A DNA stretch of 63,626 nt from Paludibacteraceae bacterium (GCA_017454915.1 JAFTCC010000048.1:1-63626), one strand, 5' to 3'. Numbered from the stretch's first letter, positions 38,701 through 45,117 are shown. Made by a program: numbers and translations. The notes: generated by a model from the sequence alone, not told the origin.

Positions 38701-39240
38701 GGTGGTGGTAAGGGATGAGTGGTTGCCAGACAAGATTGTCTTGTGGCGCAGGTTCCACATTTCTGAAACCTGCTCATCGGTTGCGGCACCCAGAACGATG
38801 CGGGAGTTCCAGTTGTCATCCCAAGTTTTACCGTTTTTCATCACCCTTAACCCCGGACTTGCCTCGGGTTCAGCCTCGCTAAAACCGCCGAACACGTGTA
38901 TTCCCTCATAAATCTTGAAAGACGTGTTAAGTAGTGAGCCGCCCGATGTTTCAACGCTTTCGGAGGGTATGTATGTGCCCTCTGCAATATACACAGAGCC
39001 GCTTTGCAGATTATGCTGACGGATATAGTCGCGTAAATCGTTTATGGCGTCCTGAACGCTGTTGGTGGCTGTTTCCCAACTGCGCCCGTCATTGCCGTAT
39101 GAACCTGAGACACGCACATAGCGGATAGTGTCTGTCTGCGAGTGGGCCATAGCCGCCCAAACTATTGACAGCGATAATAATATGCTACGCAAGTGTCGTA
39201 AGGTTGACATGTTATTATTTAAGATATGTTTCTTATTCAA
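26749..39240 (-). CDS. giant right-handed beta-helix surface protein (4163 aa), interrupted before its T9SS domain
   Basis: Signal peptide (about residues 11-34, LRHLRSILLSLSIVWAAMA) followed by a chain of parallel beta-helix modules rich in repeats such as GGGIYVDG, NNTA and NCVVxNN, of the pectate-lyase-like/choice-of-anchor-Q type. Modules open with a conserved YV...DGSSWExA...LQxAID motif at about residues 40, 1135, 2163, 2663, 3448 and 3940. It is the last gene of the fimbrial operon, and its start overlaps the preceding lipoprotein stop by 8 bp (ATG 39210 is an alternative). The role is probably adhesion at the cell surface or fimbrial tip; no enzymatic motif was seen. TGA 26749-26751 removes the T9SS sorting domain that lies in frame downstream. 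Confidence 0.85.
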   Translation of the reverse strand: MNKKHILNNNMSTLRHLRSILLSLSIVWAAMAHSQTDTIRYVRVSGSYGNDGRSWETATNSVQDAINDLRDYIRQHNLQSGSVYIAEGTYIPSESVETSGGSLLNTSFKIYEGIHVFGGFSEAEPEASPGLRVMKNGKTWDDNWNSRIVLGAATDEQVSEMWNLRHKTILSGNHSSLTTTITYDSIRGRFNSYYPANSYHVVWFATNGEIPVTRDSVAHHYLPLERKAWIDGCSIMYGNAAWRQTNIRSHASYGGGAYMVAGSELRNCIISHCSATMRGGGVYMDGGGRMEFCYVHTCQATGVGIVQGYGGAVDIDYDGSVEHSYLTQSCARLGGGLAICHVPGDYPWAEIIKARYGREPVPTDEISNFSPFCSATVITNNTANAEAGGIYLDEGGTLNHCSVMNNDCMGPDVMYYGRRHGRSGGIYIRNCGLIYNSVFWGNTCKANNNIQFASIKQRAGAEDEILVYHTALMNHDITDWTNVSKDMVFTLERNNFPINNIPANYPCFAKPTNKSGILTQDGDGTQTYPDLHPEAYQPVRNWHPTAYTTLAEKGVQVTDAVQGASKWIRHAHTSYGVVGNTFEPVSSLGALVRANEKTRHTLIAPQGMEYRSGETEPIPTLFVNPNRTGLFENGVYYEPDLVGMNWEASLQSIGDALMYFRWYLVEVPDAAIGHRAYYRLPSSWDEQGNVTGYTNYDNVQILVKEGEMTTAGRSNYLDGEMRTASIRVLSHMRIYGAYPKSNTGTSTAGRDPLNIISRISANIMGATGNEAYANNSAHVVTFINAENAVIDGFRLHSGNAHHLAMTAAIMAGGGVLVNNETTAPEKRIDMVGNQLRNCVLANNSAPKGAAVYVNGEHQKANGDVCYADLTMVNCVVRNNTSDFTVAGSTVTESHGVITANGRAYIDMNHCDMVNNVGYPFKADNKPTTGSGTIPYHGYIRVDNSLIFCNGDRVLDNRGDLGAVANVTSVNREGQEYVFGTHNIFDADIKLHVENSTQPHGFFLEGFTKPDITGFLPSGYSSTLQIVMPSSNSVKNNQCIFTRTDRNASTYPVFMNPSRNVGHSVDSDKPLFGGTVSYMPLNTNPAVNAASANQRGGSNLPRTDVEDYDRSDTERRNYGGAPDIGAIENTNMPKLGEVVYVTPYGAGKMDGSSWENAIAGNTVYLLNDVAGPALAAGDYIDPEITCDRILDNSGTPVLTSDPKYCGGWGKVWITAMTESVTTTLTTNTTITEQNTYIGGPNDNEVTTNTFEETTSVSTPVSSTPISGFTPRYENDTRYPYGEFSGASRTFWRANPYTGTPNSYPAVTDFIAAVQANGWINNNRAERYVGGLQYAVEQASRVNKTFHKDSVQVWVGAGKYTDYKGFIMRDSVTVLGGFPTTKYATPGMSERQALMSNVISIPKAKAAKDLDPSDYETILQISDVKPIQSGNHLLNEDAIKYWDDDYSLDIISDTETIEEATISRNNTYTWSVATTDVSTTYIRYHDMYMSGQSGNNVFAKRTKIDKNGNTANYFVTSDEDFGGVTWTSGQHVVYQYFGSPWKQTSDKNQSWELVYEDRSNNIYYSSFRFDSAKDVVDASNNTIGSVPRGMQLQGVMNTMSVWQTMKNVPAGPYRLQIDMGAYYHNYPNEVNTGITFYILASNGDTLAQQPVYCKGGKLRRYEFDFTQPATGDLTIRIKSAPGTKDVDPASPATLGSNGDKTKLNYRFVLMSNVHLYTVDGQDYILANTSENKTVTATSAPQARTISNYVTQTHRTTLRKRVLTMPDICVPTYGGGGIGDPVNMGNAYSSDELPHTDRSTGTVKDLRTASTYTKKEDSHYVSYSDVYWDGFTIRHGFLHDEGMAHGGGAGVNMYEGAHLQNCVVIDNVSACRNVKGGGIFCDGATSTIEGCFVLNNTSTRGTAITQAQIFAGGMFMYEGTCFNSLFANNYSEGSAGGLGFCVGQFYNNTVAYNTCNLKEGGQYSGGAISLATASNPNLFVANTIIYGNNGIAIRDRNTGYQNVNPFLHCYIQSAVKQPNDATNRNVGNWGTQTGDKNNYGINNIYFNGVAPSASNSPFAADVTNGVYTGNSRNTNDFRLNSNSICVNHGTEDFNGNFYTALNQKGYSDAQIQNMFVYNSVKDVVLPNNDVTFTDRIKDCQIDIGAYEYDGTKFILPDTISHPGYAIYYVSHNGNPLGNANANSPLNAACKQKLQLVIDAAGRYKHALTTLERYQQVNDTPVSAQPDKSWIVQVRLAGDSINTKFSTATPDTYIPTRSTKFSVANYSDNPLDYSFIVPHGVQLLGGYTTDFWHLTDSVTGNVTKTSTYDWEAYKAAIESGPLGVVDERDPLTFRTVFSGISQSVTGAAGKMYHVVTFTEDLFDYDEFILKNEDETEGGQMSVLTDERDRAVLDGIFIQDGYANSPDPDDRYGAAAVVTEYAHIRNCVVQNNIAMAYGGGLYLKPGALVSGTIVKNNSAGIGGGIYVEQPDDNITNSSTYARILSSTICHNSASTRAGGVWFDSNLRANSSVFWKNTSNDFANVAGQFSPSEIAANADFPFVFCGVEVRRIEGLGNIELSATEKEGVRWDRQDPFDDVLYYPIEMSSTLARAGMTYAQWRSLSVQFPTLDSTDIAGLSRLRWDYPGIQRPYYWHDTLNIKDNDFIEIGARVVNRSYIIKPDFSRVMYRIYVVHTDQLESDAARALQDNTHTDETSLMYRQMGSSFLNPFHRLGDAFNYIIALRKKEPQYRNRRFEVFLEQGEYVPFKNAYGEENQIRTNTFCIPECVTVVGGLDHTGKGHNYSQLGYFYRYYMDSPLGGTDSLQVVTDAGTYTLHNASTQQICEDRIMEDYNKNSVIEPWEFEKRSVLSGNTLANEEATHVYHVITCYADSSKLGALPLKFRQYNQSTGKLSNPIAEGDTANYKYECQQSKVARTIILDGLFIEGGYANHIDSVDYEEHPYQRKTYFRGGGIFVDGNWTRVFDELDYSIPNVTEPAKYNIPLIVRNSQFKDNMAANGGAIYSNGDLNIFGCHFVQNYSQGPMTKLGQSLIPWSAGGCIATNAYCGVTNCLFDNNEARRGDYPIVIDSESDEYIVDADVRQGFGGVISAAQHSQVRALNCHFVKNKAVAYPAIFNFQSNARYSVADSMHFAVNCLFWGNEATGIDKTNASNEAKSIFKAKYSHQIDGIMHYEKDDLARYNQIYGEYKDLQDDNYLSSQTSAKLDELRTLADKMEGVYFSAYEDKKGLGVAKPRPDMFVKPEEISTMQEYRAMPLPTKNDGQANLANLFTLLKGSHNVQISKDNDATTGLHFVQPSNIAGIDGYEETADWLMSRLNITTDQGWGFIKQKVKRNVDWWENTEDTHNPPLHYSDSAEAATAFPLGGAFPVYGLDTAQFEKTDDLALYNFFSQFYQNKFDWELAPVGTQHYMKYTREGDNVQNQMMRISSYPKHGEDSVYIDMGIYEYQYVQLRLPGNEIDTIWVTNNPRNDIIADGTTWEKATDRLQDAIDLLLQSHNNHHKYVCLLGGTYAPQTLYQNRYTFMVSMPTDYLSLYLPDYATNETAYSIPSLSFLGGWSTQSKEEGRDIEKYPTIFEMRDNAPVDALNQIVVVEDMTRKFMRRTFRAHDFERDTTVVPVAFDGITFHNPYSVQDLTDGINASRLNDNGGAAIYYRFQRQHISSEGMLTPQMDIPLYPHIEVVDQNTKIELPKLTISNCIFTNNGQRTSDPQKRSSALRIDQGGGYSLIVNSLFHSGAGNPIFASIPNNAIGTRLEEVPNNVKIVNSTFALNDGHIVIHYPEAEIHNSLIWCDDLLNDTLTQLSIGSTNYVKGATTATNARITNNAVYRLFDNDADYGNQSLSYLNTDVFYGPNFVKPLPSATTTEDMLQRDFHLNPAVRTMNMAPTSVYANLVFARQYPNEPQEIYWRRAVGMHHDISDVSEDTDLSGKTRVMGGGMERGAYECRAILQRVLYVQPTKPAVMAGDGSSWQRSFGQGQLQNAIDVAAVYSYLNKNLDEETRRSYVFVKGTYDSEDERDIIARDGVSVYGSLPQNFNDTVILNQELLAYSNAECRRFVNEVKAVRQGIASPYANPTRINSLQSLDEGTTSESIFDGFLFTKGGSAIDETPIDLSSGKIVLRNAAITGYTLSDKPIVNLNSGLLYNTLIYGNSAPEIVKIGNNGLMLNTTVVTNHA

Positions 39241-40264
39241 TGTTTTTCGTTTCGCTACCTGATTTTGGCGCAGTAAATGTCATTTGGCATCTGAGCCATG
39301 GTGAGAATATGGCTCCGCTCGAGTTGATGGTTTTAAGCAGGATCAAACTGTACGTGTCGCTTGTAACGGTCTGTATGCCATAGTCGATTTGCAGCGGGAA
39401 TTTGCCTGCCGCGGTCTGATATGGTATGGTATATACGTATTGTCTGCCTTCCCACCACGTGGCAGGTGAGTTACCCGCTATTGTGATGTTGTATCCTGCG
39501 TTGATCATCTCATGCTGCAGGGCGTTGGGCTTGAAGAGGTATGCCTCGCCCTGATATAGGTTTTTGACCGTTATGCCGGTTATTTTCATCTGTTGTCTGA
39601 TGTCTTGCGGCACTGCCCACATTACATCAACTTTAGAAGCGACGTGGTAGAGCATGAGCCTCGCTTGTGGCACTTTTTCGGTTATGCCATTCAGTTTGCC
39701 GTAGTACTCGCCGTTGACATCATAGTTGTATGGCGTGGAATACACGTTCTGCAGGTGTGGCTGCAGCGCGTCGTTGACCGTATATGTGATGTTGAGCACT
39801 TGCGCTTCCGTTGCCGGTGAAGTGTTGCTCAAATTGAGCGGTACTGGGCTCATGGCGGCATAGATGCGTCCGGCTGTCCGTGGCTGCGAGGTGAGCGGTA
39901 TGGTAATGTCTCGCTCATAGGTGAGCACTTCATCGCCCTCGGTGCGCAGGCTGCCGGTGTATGTGTTTCTTGACCACCGCGTCATGTCAAGTTCCTTTTC
40001 TATGACGGTATAGACCGACTGTGTGCCGTCGGCATTGTCAACCACGGCAAAGATGTACACGTATTGCGGTGCTGCCAGTGTTTCGGCATAGCCCGGGTCG
40101 CCTATTACGCGTCGGGCGCTATACAGCCTTGACGAATTTTCGACCGGCACCGAAAGCCTCAACGGCACGGTAACGGGCTCTATTAGTTCGGCTTCACGCT
40201 CACGGCATGAGGTGCCCAACAGCAGGCATAACAGAATAGTTAATATGTTTTTAAGCGTATTAAT
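39233..40264 (-). CDS. fimbrial-locus accessory lipoprotein (DUF4906/Mfa-type), apparent ATT start
   Basis: A 343-aa lipoprotein in the accessory-subunit position of an Mfa-type locus. Translation from 40264 gives INTLKNILTILLCLLLGTSC, a perfect lipoprotein signal with C20, but the first codon is ATT. There is no ATG, GTG or TTG between it and TTG 40219, which already lies inside the lipobox. TAAGGAGCC lies 6-14 nt upstream of the ATT, a good ribosome-binding site. So either ATT is used (a rare but known start) or the start codon has been lost. The mature part has fimbrillin-like beta-rich sequence (ISSRLY..., YVYIFAVVDNADGTQSVYTV). The gene is 12 bp downstream of the Mfa2-like gene and overlaps the giant adhesin. 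Confidence 0.72.
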   Translation of the reverse strand: MNTLKNILTILLCLLLGTSCREREAELIEPVTVPLRLSVPVENSSRLYSARRVIGDPGYAETLAAPQYVYIFAVVDNADGTQSVYTVIEKELDMTRWSRNTYTGSLRTEGDEVLTYERDITIPLTSQPRTAGRIYAAMSPVPLNLSNTSPATEAQVLNITYTVNDALQPHLQNVYSTPYNYDVNGEYYGKLNGITEKVPQARLMLYHVASKVDVMWAVPQDIRQQMKITGITVKNLYQGEAYLFKPNALQHEMINAGYNITIAGNSPATWWEGRQYVYTIPYQTAAGKFPLQIDYGIQTVTSDTYSLILLKTINSSGAIFSPWLRCQMTFTAPKSGSETKNIE

Positions 40265-40276
40265 GGCTTTGGCTCC

Positions 40277-41293
40277 TTATAAAATTATTTCGTGTTCGCC
40301 GCCTTGCTGCCAGTCGAGTTGCACCGTAACACCGATGTTGGTGTTTTCTGTCGGCTGCACTCGTCCGTCGCCTTGTAGCTGCGCTTTGATGACCCTGAGG
40401 TGTCCTGCGGGCAGTTGGTCGGGGATGGCAAGTTCGGTACGCGTAATCGTGCCGTCAGAGTTTGTGGCATAAACCACTACGTTATAGTATGACCCGTCGG
40501 CATTAGGTGTGTTGACTGATGGCAGCGTAACTGCCGTGAAACACTTTTGTGCCGTTGTCTGCTGAGCGCGAGACGGCATTTGGTTGGGTTGGTTGTTTTG
40601 TGGCAAGTTGGCGCGAGCCACAATTTTTTTATTGAAAATGAAAGAGCTGTCGGCAACCATGAAGTCGCTGGCGGTGCCTTCCACAAAAACTTCCACTTTA
40701 TTGAGTTCCACCCCGCTGTGGTCAAGCAATAGCGCTACAGCCGAATTGACCTGTCTTAAGGTCATTTTCACTGTCTGCGATGCAGCGGAGGTGATTGTTA
40801 TTTCTTTTCGTGCCGCAAATAGTCCGGTGCGCTGGCTGTTCACTGTGTCAGCAGGTACCGTGATTTTCCCCTCACCGTTTATCTCGTTTCCGGTGAAGTT
40901 GACTACGGCGTTGTTGTCGATGTTGGCCAACGCGATGGCGTCATAATTGTCCATCGGCAGGCTTATGGTATAGGTTTTCTGATTGCTGTTTATCACCTCA
41001 TTGATATGTGTGGCGACTTCGTTGCTGTTGTCGCGGTAGATAATCGCATCAATGTCTTGTGCTTGGTCAGAAAATATATCTTTCAACTGCTCATAAAGCA
41101 ATTGTCTGATGGGATTGTCTTGGTCAGCGGTGAGCTGTTGGTTGAGTTCAAGGTCAAGCTGAGTGTGGAGCCTTACCTCGAGGTCGAGTTCAAGGGCTTT
41201 GTCGCAGTTTGACAGATCGTCGTCAATAACACTGCAGCTCTGCGCCACAATGGCGCAGAGAAAAAGCAGTGTTATTTTGACGAGTCTGGTCAT
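40277..41293 (-). CDS. Mfa2/FimB-like fimbrial anchor lipoprotein
   Basis: This 338-aa lipoprotein has a signal MTRLVKITLLFLCAIVAQSC (C20) followed by SVIDDDLSNC. That acidic stretch with a second Cys near the start is typical of FimB/Mfa2-family proteins, which anchor fimbriae to the outer membrane and limit their length. The rest forms two transthyretin-like beta domains. It sits between the major subunit gene (28 bp upstream) and the accessory lipoprotein. Family assignment rests on the N-terminal pattern plus gene order; it was not searched. Confidence 0.82.
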   Translation of the reverse strand: MTRLVKITLLFLCAIVAQSCSVIDDDLSNCDKALELDLEVRLHTQLDLELNQQLTADQDNPIRQLLYEQLKDIFSDQAQDIDAIIYRDNSNEVATHINEVINSNQKTYTISLPMDNYDAIALANIDNNAVVNFTGNEINGEGKITVPADTVNSQRTGLFAARKEITITSAASQTVKMTLRQVNSAVALLLDHSGVELNKVEVFVEGTASDFMVADSSFIFNKKIVARANLPQNNQPNQMPSRAQQTTAQKCFTAVTLPSVNTPNADGSYYNVVVYATNSDGTITRTELAIPDQLPAGHLRVIKAQLQGDGRVQPTENTNIGVTVQLDWQQGGEHEIIL

Positions 41294-41321
41294 TTGTAAA
41301 GACTTGAAAGTCTATTGGTTA

Positions 41322-43142
41322 TTAGTTGAGAACTACGTCGAATGACAGACCATCCTGCCAAACGAGGTCAACCGAGAAGCCGAGTTCCATGCCCTGGCTG
41401 CGGAGGTCAGGAATTACGTTGTAAGCGTTAGCCAGTGAAGCCACGGTAACGTTAGCCACGGTGCGGTAGTCTTTGAAGAAGATGTTCCACTTTGCGGGGT
41501 GGTTAGCTTCAGTTCCGTTAGCTTTGAGGCTGCCCACGAGGTAGAATTTGCCACCGGCGGGAACAAGACCGTCTTTGCCGTAGAAATCAGCGCCCTTGTT
41601 AACAAATTCGAGAGCGAAATAGATTTCGTCTGACTTGTCGTCGTTGTCTTTAGATGAGAGCACGAGTGTGCTGTTTGACTTGACGTTAGCGCTTTCGAGT
41701 TTAACTTCGCCATTTGCGTCTTTGCCGTTGAGGTCGTTGTCGTAGATAACGAAAGTTGCGGGTTCGGCTGATTTCTGCTCAAACTTGTAGTCAACAACTT
41801 TTTGGCCGCCGATGAGGATACCTGTCCATACCATGCCTGCGGCAGGAATTTCATAGTCATAGCCCTTGTTGTCCTTGAGGGTGGCAGCGTGCTTAACGTT
41901 AACCTTGAGTTGTCCGACAGCATAGTTGATGTCGTTTTTGAGTGCTACAGACTTGGTGCTTTGAGCCACGGTGGCATTGTCGGCCTCGTATTTGCTCAGG
42001 ATGGTTTCCCAGTTGTTGGTGCCGTCATACCATTGTTTCTTTGAGTCAACAGATGTTTTGATGGCACTTTCTCCATAGTAGTGGAGAGAAGCGGGGAATG
42101 TGTACTGGTTGAAAGAAGAAACACCGAGTCCGCCAACAGCGCTGACTGCTACAGCAAATGATGATGTGCCTGCGTTCCAAAGCACGCCGGCTGCACCGTC
42201 AGGAAGGTTAACATTTGCGGGATAACCTGCATAGGCATCTTTAAGTGCCAATGTGTAAGGCAGTGCTGAACCTGTTACGTTGCACCCAACTTCAATGGCA
42301 TCAATAACAGCCTGTGAAGCTGCGTCGGGAGTAACGAGGGTGAGTTGGTAGCGTTTCAGAGTGTTGTAGAGATCCTCAAGAGTGCTCTCAACTGAGTGTG
42401 AAGAACCTGCCTTAAGAGTGATGAAGTCTTCGTGCAGTGCGAAAAGAGCGTCATTTGACTTAGCAGCTGAATTCCATGAAGCTTCGCCTGATGCAGCGTT
42501 AGCGATGTTGGTGAGCAGGGTAGCGATAGCTGCGCTCTTGTCAGGGTTAGATGAAGCCTCGTAGATTGATTTGAGTTTGAACGAGATGTCTGCCGGGTTG
42601 AAGTTAGATGGTGTTGCCCCGTCACGCAGTTTGGATGACTCGAGGATACCGAATTTGTGCTTGTCGGCTACGGTGCTGATAAGAGTGTTTTCGGTGTTGT
42701 CGATGGCTTTACCATAGAAAAGGAAGTGGTTGGTTCCCAGAGGAATTGCCACATCTTCATAGAAGACAGAGTTTTGAGCGTTCATATTTCCTGCTGTAAC
42801 GGTTCCGGCATCAGTTGCGGCGATAGAGCCGAGGGTGATGTTGCGTCCGTTACGGGTAGCGTAGAGGCCGTCAGAGAATGGGATGAGCACGATGCTGTCC
42901 ATGCCACGGAAATCTGTACGGAGTCCGCCGTCTTGAATTGTTGCGGCTGGCATGCGGTTGGTGCGTGACACGTTTTCTGCAATGCTGATGAGGAATTGCG
43001 TCTTTACGGTCTCGCCGGTGTAGTTACCCTGTTCGGGGTTTGGTTCGTTCTTGGCATCATTACCGTCCTTGCAGGAGGTGAAGCCGGTTGCGCTTACGAG
43101 AGCCACGATGGCTGCAATGGCAAATGTCTTAAATGTTTTCAT
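41322..43142 (-). CDS. Mfa1-like major fimbrial subunit
   Basis: A 606-aa lipoprotein precursor: MKTFKTFAIAAIVALVSATG, then SC at residue 24, then an N-terminal domain with VSRTNR and the region typical of major subunits. The C-terminus SFDVVLN ends the last strand used in donor-strand polymerisation. In this family the precursor is lipidated, exported and trimmed by a gingipain-like protease before strand exchange. It is the largest structural subunit gene of the operon, followed by the anchor and accessory subunits, which is the canonical order. Identity is based on style, length and order. Confidence 0.85.
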   Translation of the reverse strand: MKTFKTFAIAAIVALVSATGFTSCKDGNDAKNEPNPEQGNYTGETVKTQFLISIAENVSRTNRMPAATIQDGGLRTDFRGMDSIVLIPFSDGLYATRNGRNITLGSIAATDAGTVTAGNMNAQNSVFYEDVAIPLGTNHFLFYGKAIDNTENTLISTVADKHKFGILESSKLRDGATPSNFNPADISFKLKSIYEASSNPDKSAAIATLLTNIANAASGEASWNSAAKSNDALFALHEDFITLKAGSSHSVESTLEDLYNTLKRYQLTLVTPDAASQAVIDAIEVGCNVTGSALPYTLALKDAYAGYPANVNLPDGAAGVLWNAGTSSFAVAVSAVGGLGVSSFNQYTFPASLHYYGESAIKTSVDSKKQWYDGTNNWETILSKYEADNATVAQSTKSVALKNDINYAVGQLKVNVKHAATLKDNKGYDYEIPAAGMVWTGILIGGQKVVDYKFEQKSAEPATFVIYDNDLNGKDANGEVKLESANVKSNSTLVLSSKDNDDKSDEIYFALEFVNKGADFYGKDGLVPAGGKFYLVGSLKANGTEANHPAKWNIFFKDYRTVANVTVASLANAYNVIPDLRSQGMELGFSVDLVWQDGLSFDVVLN

Positions 43143-43209
43143 AATAAAAATAAATTAGGTGATTAATAATTCTTTCCTTTTTTTTGTTTTGGGTGGTTTA
43201 TATGTTGTT

Positions 43210-44391
43210 TTATTGATTAGTTGACTGTTGTTGCTTCTGGTCTTTAGGTTTTGCCCTATAATATATGCGCAGGTAACCCGAGTATCTCAAAGTTCGGAAC
43301 AGGTTGACCTTGAGGTGTTGGTATGTCTTGCCTCCATTGAGTTGACGGAGCAATGCCTCCCGCTTGTCGAGGTTGTCAACGGTGTGTATAATGTCAAGCA
43401 CCTGCTTGTTGCCTATGAAGTCGTGCGTTTCAGCATAATACCTCACTTCCGCCCACGCCTCGCCGCCGTTGACTACGTCAAAGCATGAGTCAGGCAGAGC
43501 GACACGCTGTTGGATGTAGTTCTTCAGGGCCTTGCCGCGTTCGGCGCCGAGCCAGATGTTGTGCGGGTTGTTGCCTTCGATTGACGCAAGGCCAAGTATC
43601 TGTATCTTGCCCACCTCGAGGGTGCTGTCGCTGTGGATGGCGTCAACAAGGTGCATTATGCTGTCAAGTCGAGGCGCGTTACCCATATACTCGCGCTTGA
43701 TGACAATTTTGTCAACTTCAAAATATACATATATTGCGCTGCTGTCCTCGCCCAGAGCCATATTGGTGTCAAACTGTTTATAGTCATCCATGTTGCCGAC
43801 TATCGGAGCATCTTCGACGATGTCGGGCACCACAGGCACGGTGTCTATCTCTACGATTTCGACAGTGTCAACAGGTACGGTATCTACGATTTCCACTATT
43901 GGTTCCGGCTCCTCGTAGTCAGATTGGAACGGGATAGAGCACAGCGTGGGAAGAGTGTCGGTCTTGCAGCAGTTGGTGCGTTCGCGCTCTATGCACAGCC
44001 TCACGGGATTGAGCACAACCCATTTGTATTTTGCGAGAGGCAGTTTGACTTCGCACTGTATTCCGCGCTTGGTATATTCCGCCGGCATTACCGACTGTTC
44101 TGGCTCGCCGCGTTTTTTTGCCCCGGTGAGCACATAGGCGCGGTGCTTCTCTTGGGCAAGGCGCTTGCCGCGGACGATGATGGTGTCGAGAGCCTCGTCC
44201 ATGCTGTCACACAAAAGGCACGGGCGGATTAACAATTCGTCGTCTTTCCTGATTTCACCAACAGGAACCACGTACTTCAGGGTTATCGTGTCACCACTTA
44301 CGCTGTTGTCGCTGATGACCTGAGCCCTCAAGTTTCCTGCTATGAGCAGTAACGCTGTTAATAATATGTAAAGTCTCTGTTTGATAAGCAA
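43210..44391 (-). CDS. DUF3868/OmpA-like fimbrial-locus protein
   Basis: A 393-aa exported protein with a signal peptide (RLYILLTALLLIAGNLRA), a beta-rich N-terminal DUF3868-like domain (VISDNSVSGDTITLKYVVPV), a repetitive acidic linker (about 165-200: VEIVDTVPVDTVEIVEIDT) and an OmpA-like C-terminal domain (YVYFEVDKIVIKREYM, LGLASIEGNNPHNIWLGAER). The latter probably binds peptidoglycan. Such proteins occur next to Mfa/Fim fimbrial subunits. A periodic 9-bp repeat array lies immediately upstream in the spacer from the DUF3575 gene. Confidence 0.82.
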   Translation of the reverse strand: MLIKQRLYILLTALLLIAGNLRAQVISDNSVSGDTITLKYVVPVGEIRKDDELLIRPCLLCDSMDEALDTIIVRGKRLAQEKHRAYVLTGAKKRGEPEQSVMPAEYTKRGIQCEVKLPLAKYKWVVLNPVRLCIERERTNCCKTDTLPTLCSIPFQSDYEEPEPIVEIVDTVPVDTVEIVEIDTVPVVPDIVEDAPIVGNMDDYKQFDTNMALGEDSSAIYVYFEVDKIVIKREYMGNAPRLDSIMHLVDAIHSDSTLEVGKIQILGLASIEGNNPHNIWLGAERGKALKNYIQQRVALPDSCFDVVNGGEAWAEVRYYAETHDFIGNKQVLDIIHTVDNLDKREALLRQLNGGKTYQHLKVNLFRTLRYSGYLRIYYRAKPKDQKQQQSTNQ

Positions 44392-44417
44392 TTGTTTTTA
44401 GTTTTCTTGTTTTTTTC

Positions 44418-44480
44418 TAGTCTTTCTATTTTTACTAGTTTTCCTAGTTTGACTAGTCATATTAGTCTTTCTAATTTTAT
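44418..44480 (-). repeat. seven-unit 9-bp periodic repeat (TAGT...)
   Basis: On the plus strand TAGT or a close variant starts at 44418, 44427, 44436, 44445, 44454, 44463 and 44472, an exact 9-bp period (units such as TAGTTTTCC, TAGTTTGAC, TAGTCTTTC). It fills the spacer between the stop of the DUF3575 gene and the start of the DUF3868 gene, so in the transcript it lies in the region preceding translation of the latter. Confidence 0.8.
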
Positions 44481-44487
44481 TTTTGTG

Positions 44488-45117
44488 CTACTTGAGCATA
44501 ATGACGAGATTGACTCCCGCCTTTGGCACTGCGAACCACTTGCGCGGGCTGTCTATTTTAGAGCCGCAGCGTCCGCAGTCATAGCGGTTGAACCATGCGT
44601 ATCCCACATCGCAGCCTGCCTCAAGTTCAAAGCTGACATGCGGGCTGACGATAAAATGCCATCCGTAGCTCGCCCCGGCCGCAACCATATCACCCTGAAG
44701 CCTATGGTCTTTAACGTCTTTGTAAAGCCAGCCAATAGGGTAGTTGCCGCCCGACACGTTAAAATGACTATACGCGACGTTGACGCCTACAAAGTCGCGG
44801 ACAAAAGCACGGCAGAACCAGTACTTTGCCTCAAGGTCAACCAGCACGTGACGCCATTTATGCTCCTTGTCGTCATCAAGCGGGAAGGGATTGAAGCCGG
44901 CCTCAACCTGCATAGTCCATTGCTCGGCAAGATACCATTCGAGCGTTAGGTTGGGCGTGAGTGCGGCGTCATACAACAAATTGTTTTTCAGCGCCACTTT
45001 CTGCGCAAAAGCGCTATGGCCAATAAACAGCAAAAGTACCGCGACAGCTGCAAACCGCAACCGTTTAAGTAATGCCGTTAAGACAAGTATACAATATGTA
45101 TGTCCTTCTGCTAACAT
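44488..45117 (-). CDS. DUF3575 domain-containing outer-membrane protein
   Basis: This protein of about 209 aa has an N-terminal signal region (LRFAAVAVLLLFIGHSAFAQ) preceded by about 20 residues. The mature part is a small outer-membrane beta-barrel of DUF3575 type: KVALKNNLLYDAALTPNLTL, EAGFNPFPLDDDKEHKW, EAKYWFCRAFVRDFVG and a final strand ending GVNLVIMLK. ATG 45117 is used; a TTG at 45126 is less likely. It is the first gene of the fimbrial operon, as expected from comparable loci where DUF3575 and DUF3868 proteins accompany the subunits. The leader from the putative promoter at 45586 is very long. Confidence 0.82.
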   Translation of the reverse strand: MLAEGHTYCILVLTALLKRLRFAAVAVLLLFIGHSAFAQKVALKNNLLYDAALTPNLTLEWYLAEQWTMQVEAGFNPFPLDDDKEHKWRHVLVDLEAKYWFCRAFVRDFVGVNVAYSHFNVSGGNYPIGWLYKDVKDHRLQGDMVAAGASYGWHFIVSPHVSFELEAGCDVGYAWFNRYDCGRCGSKIDSPRKWFAVPKAGVNLVIMLK

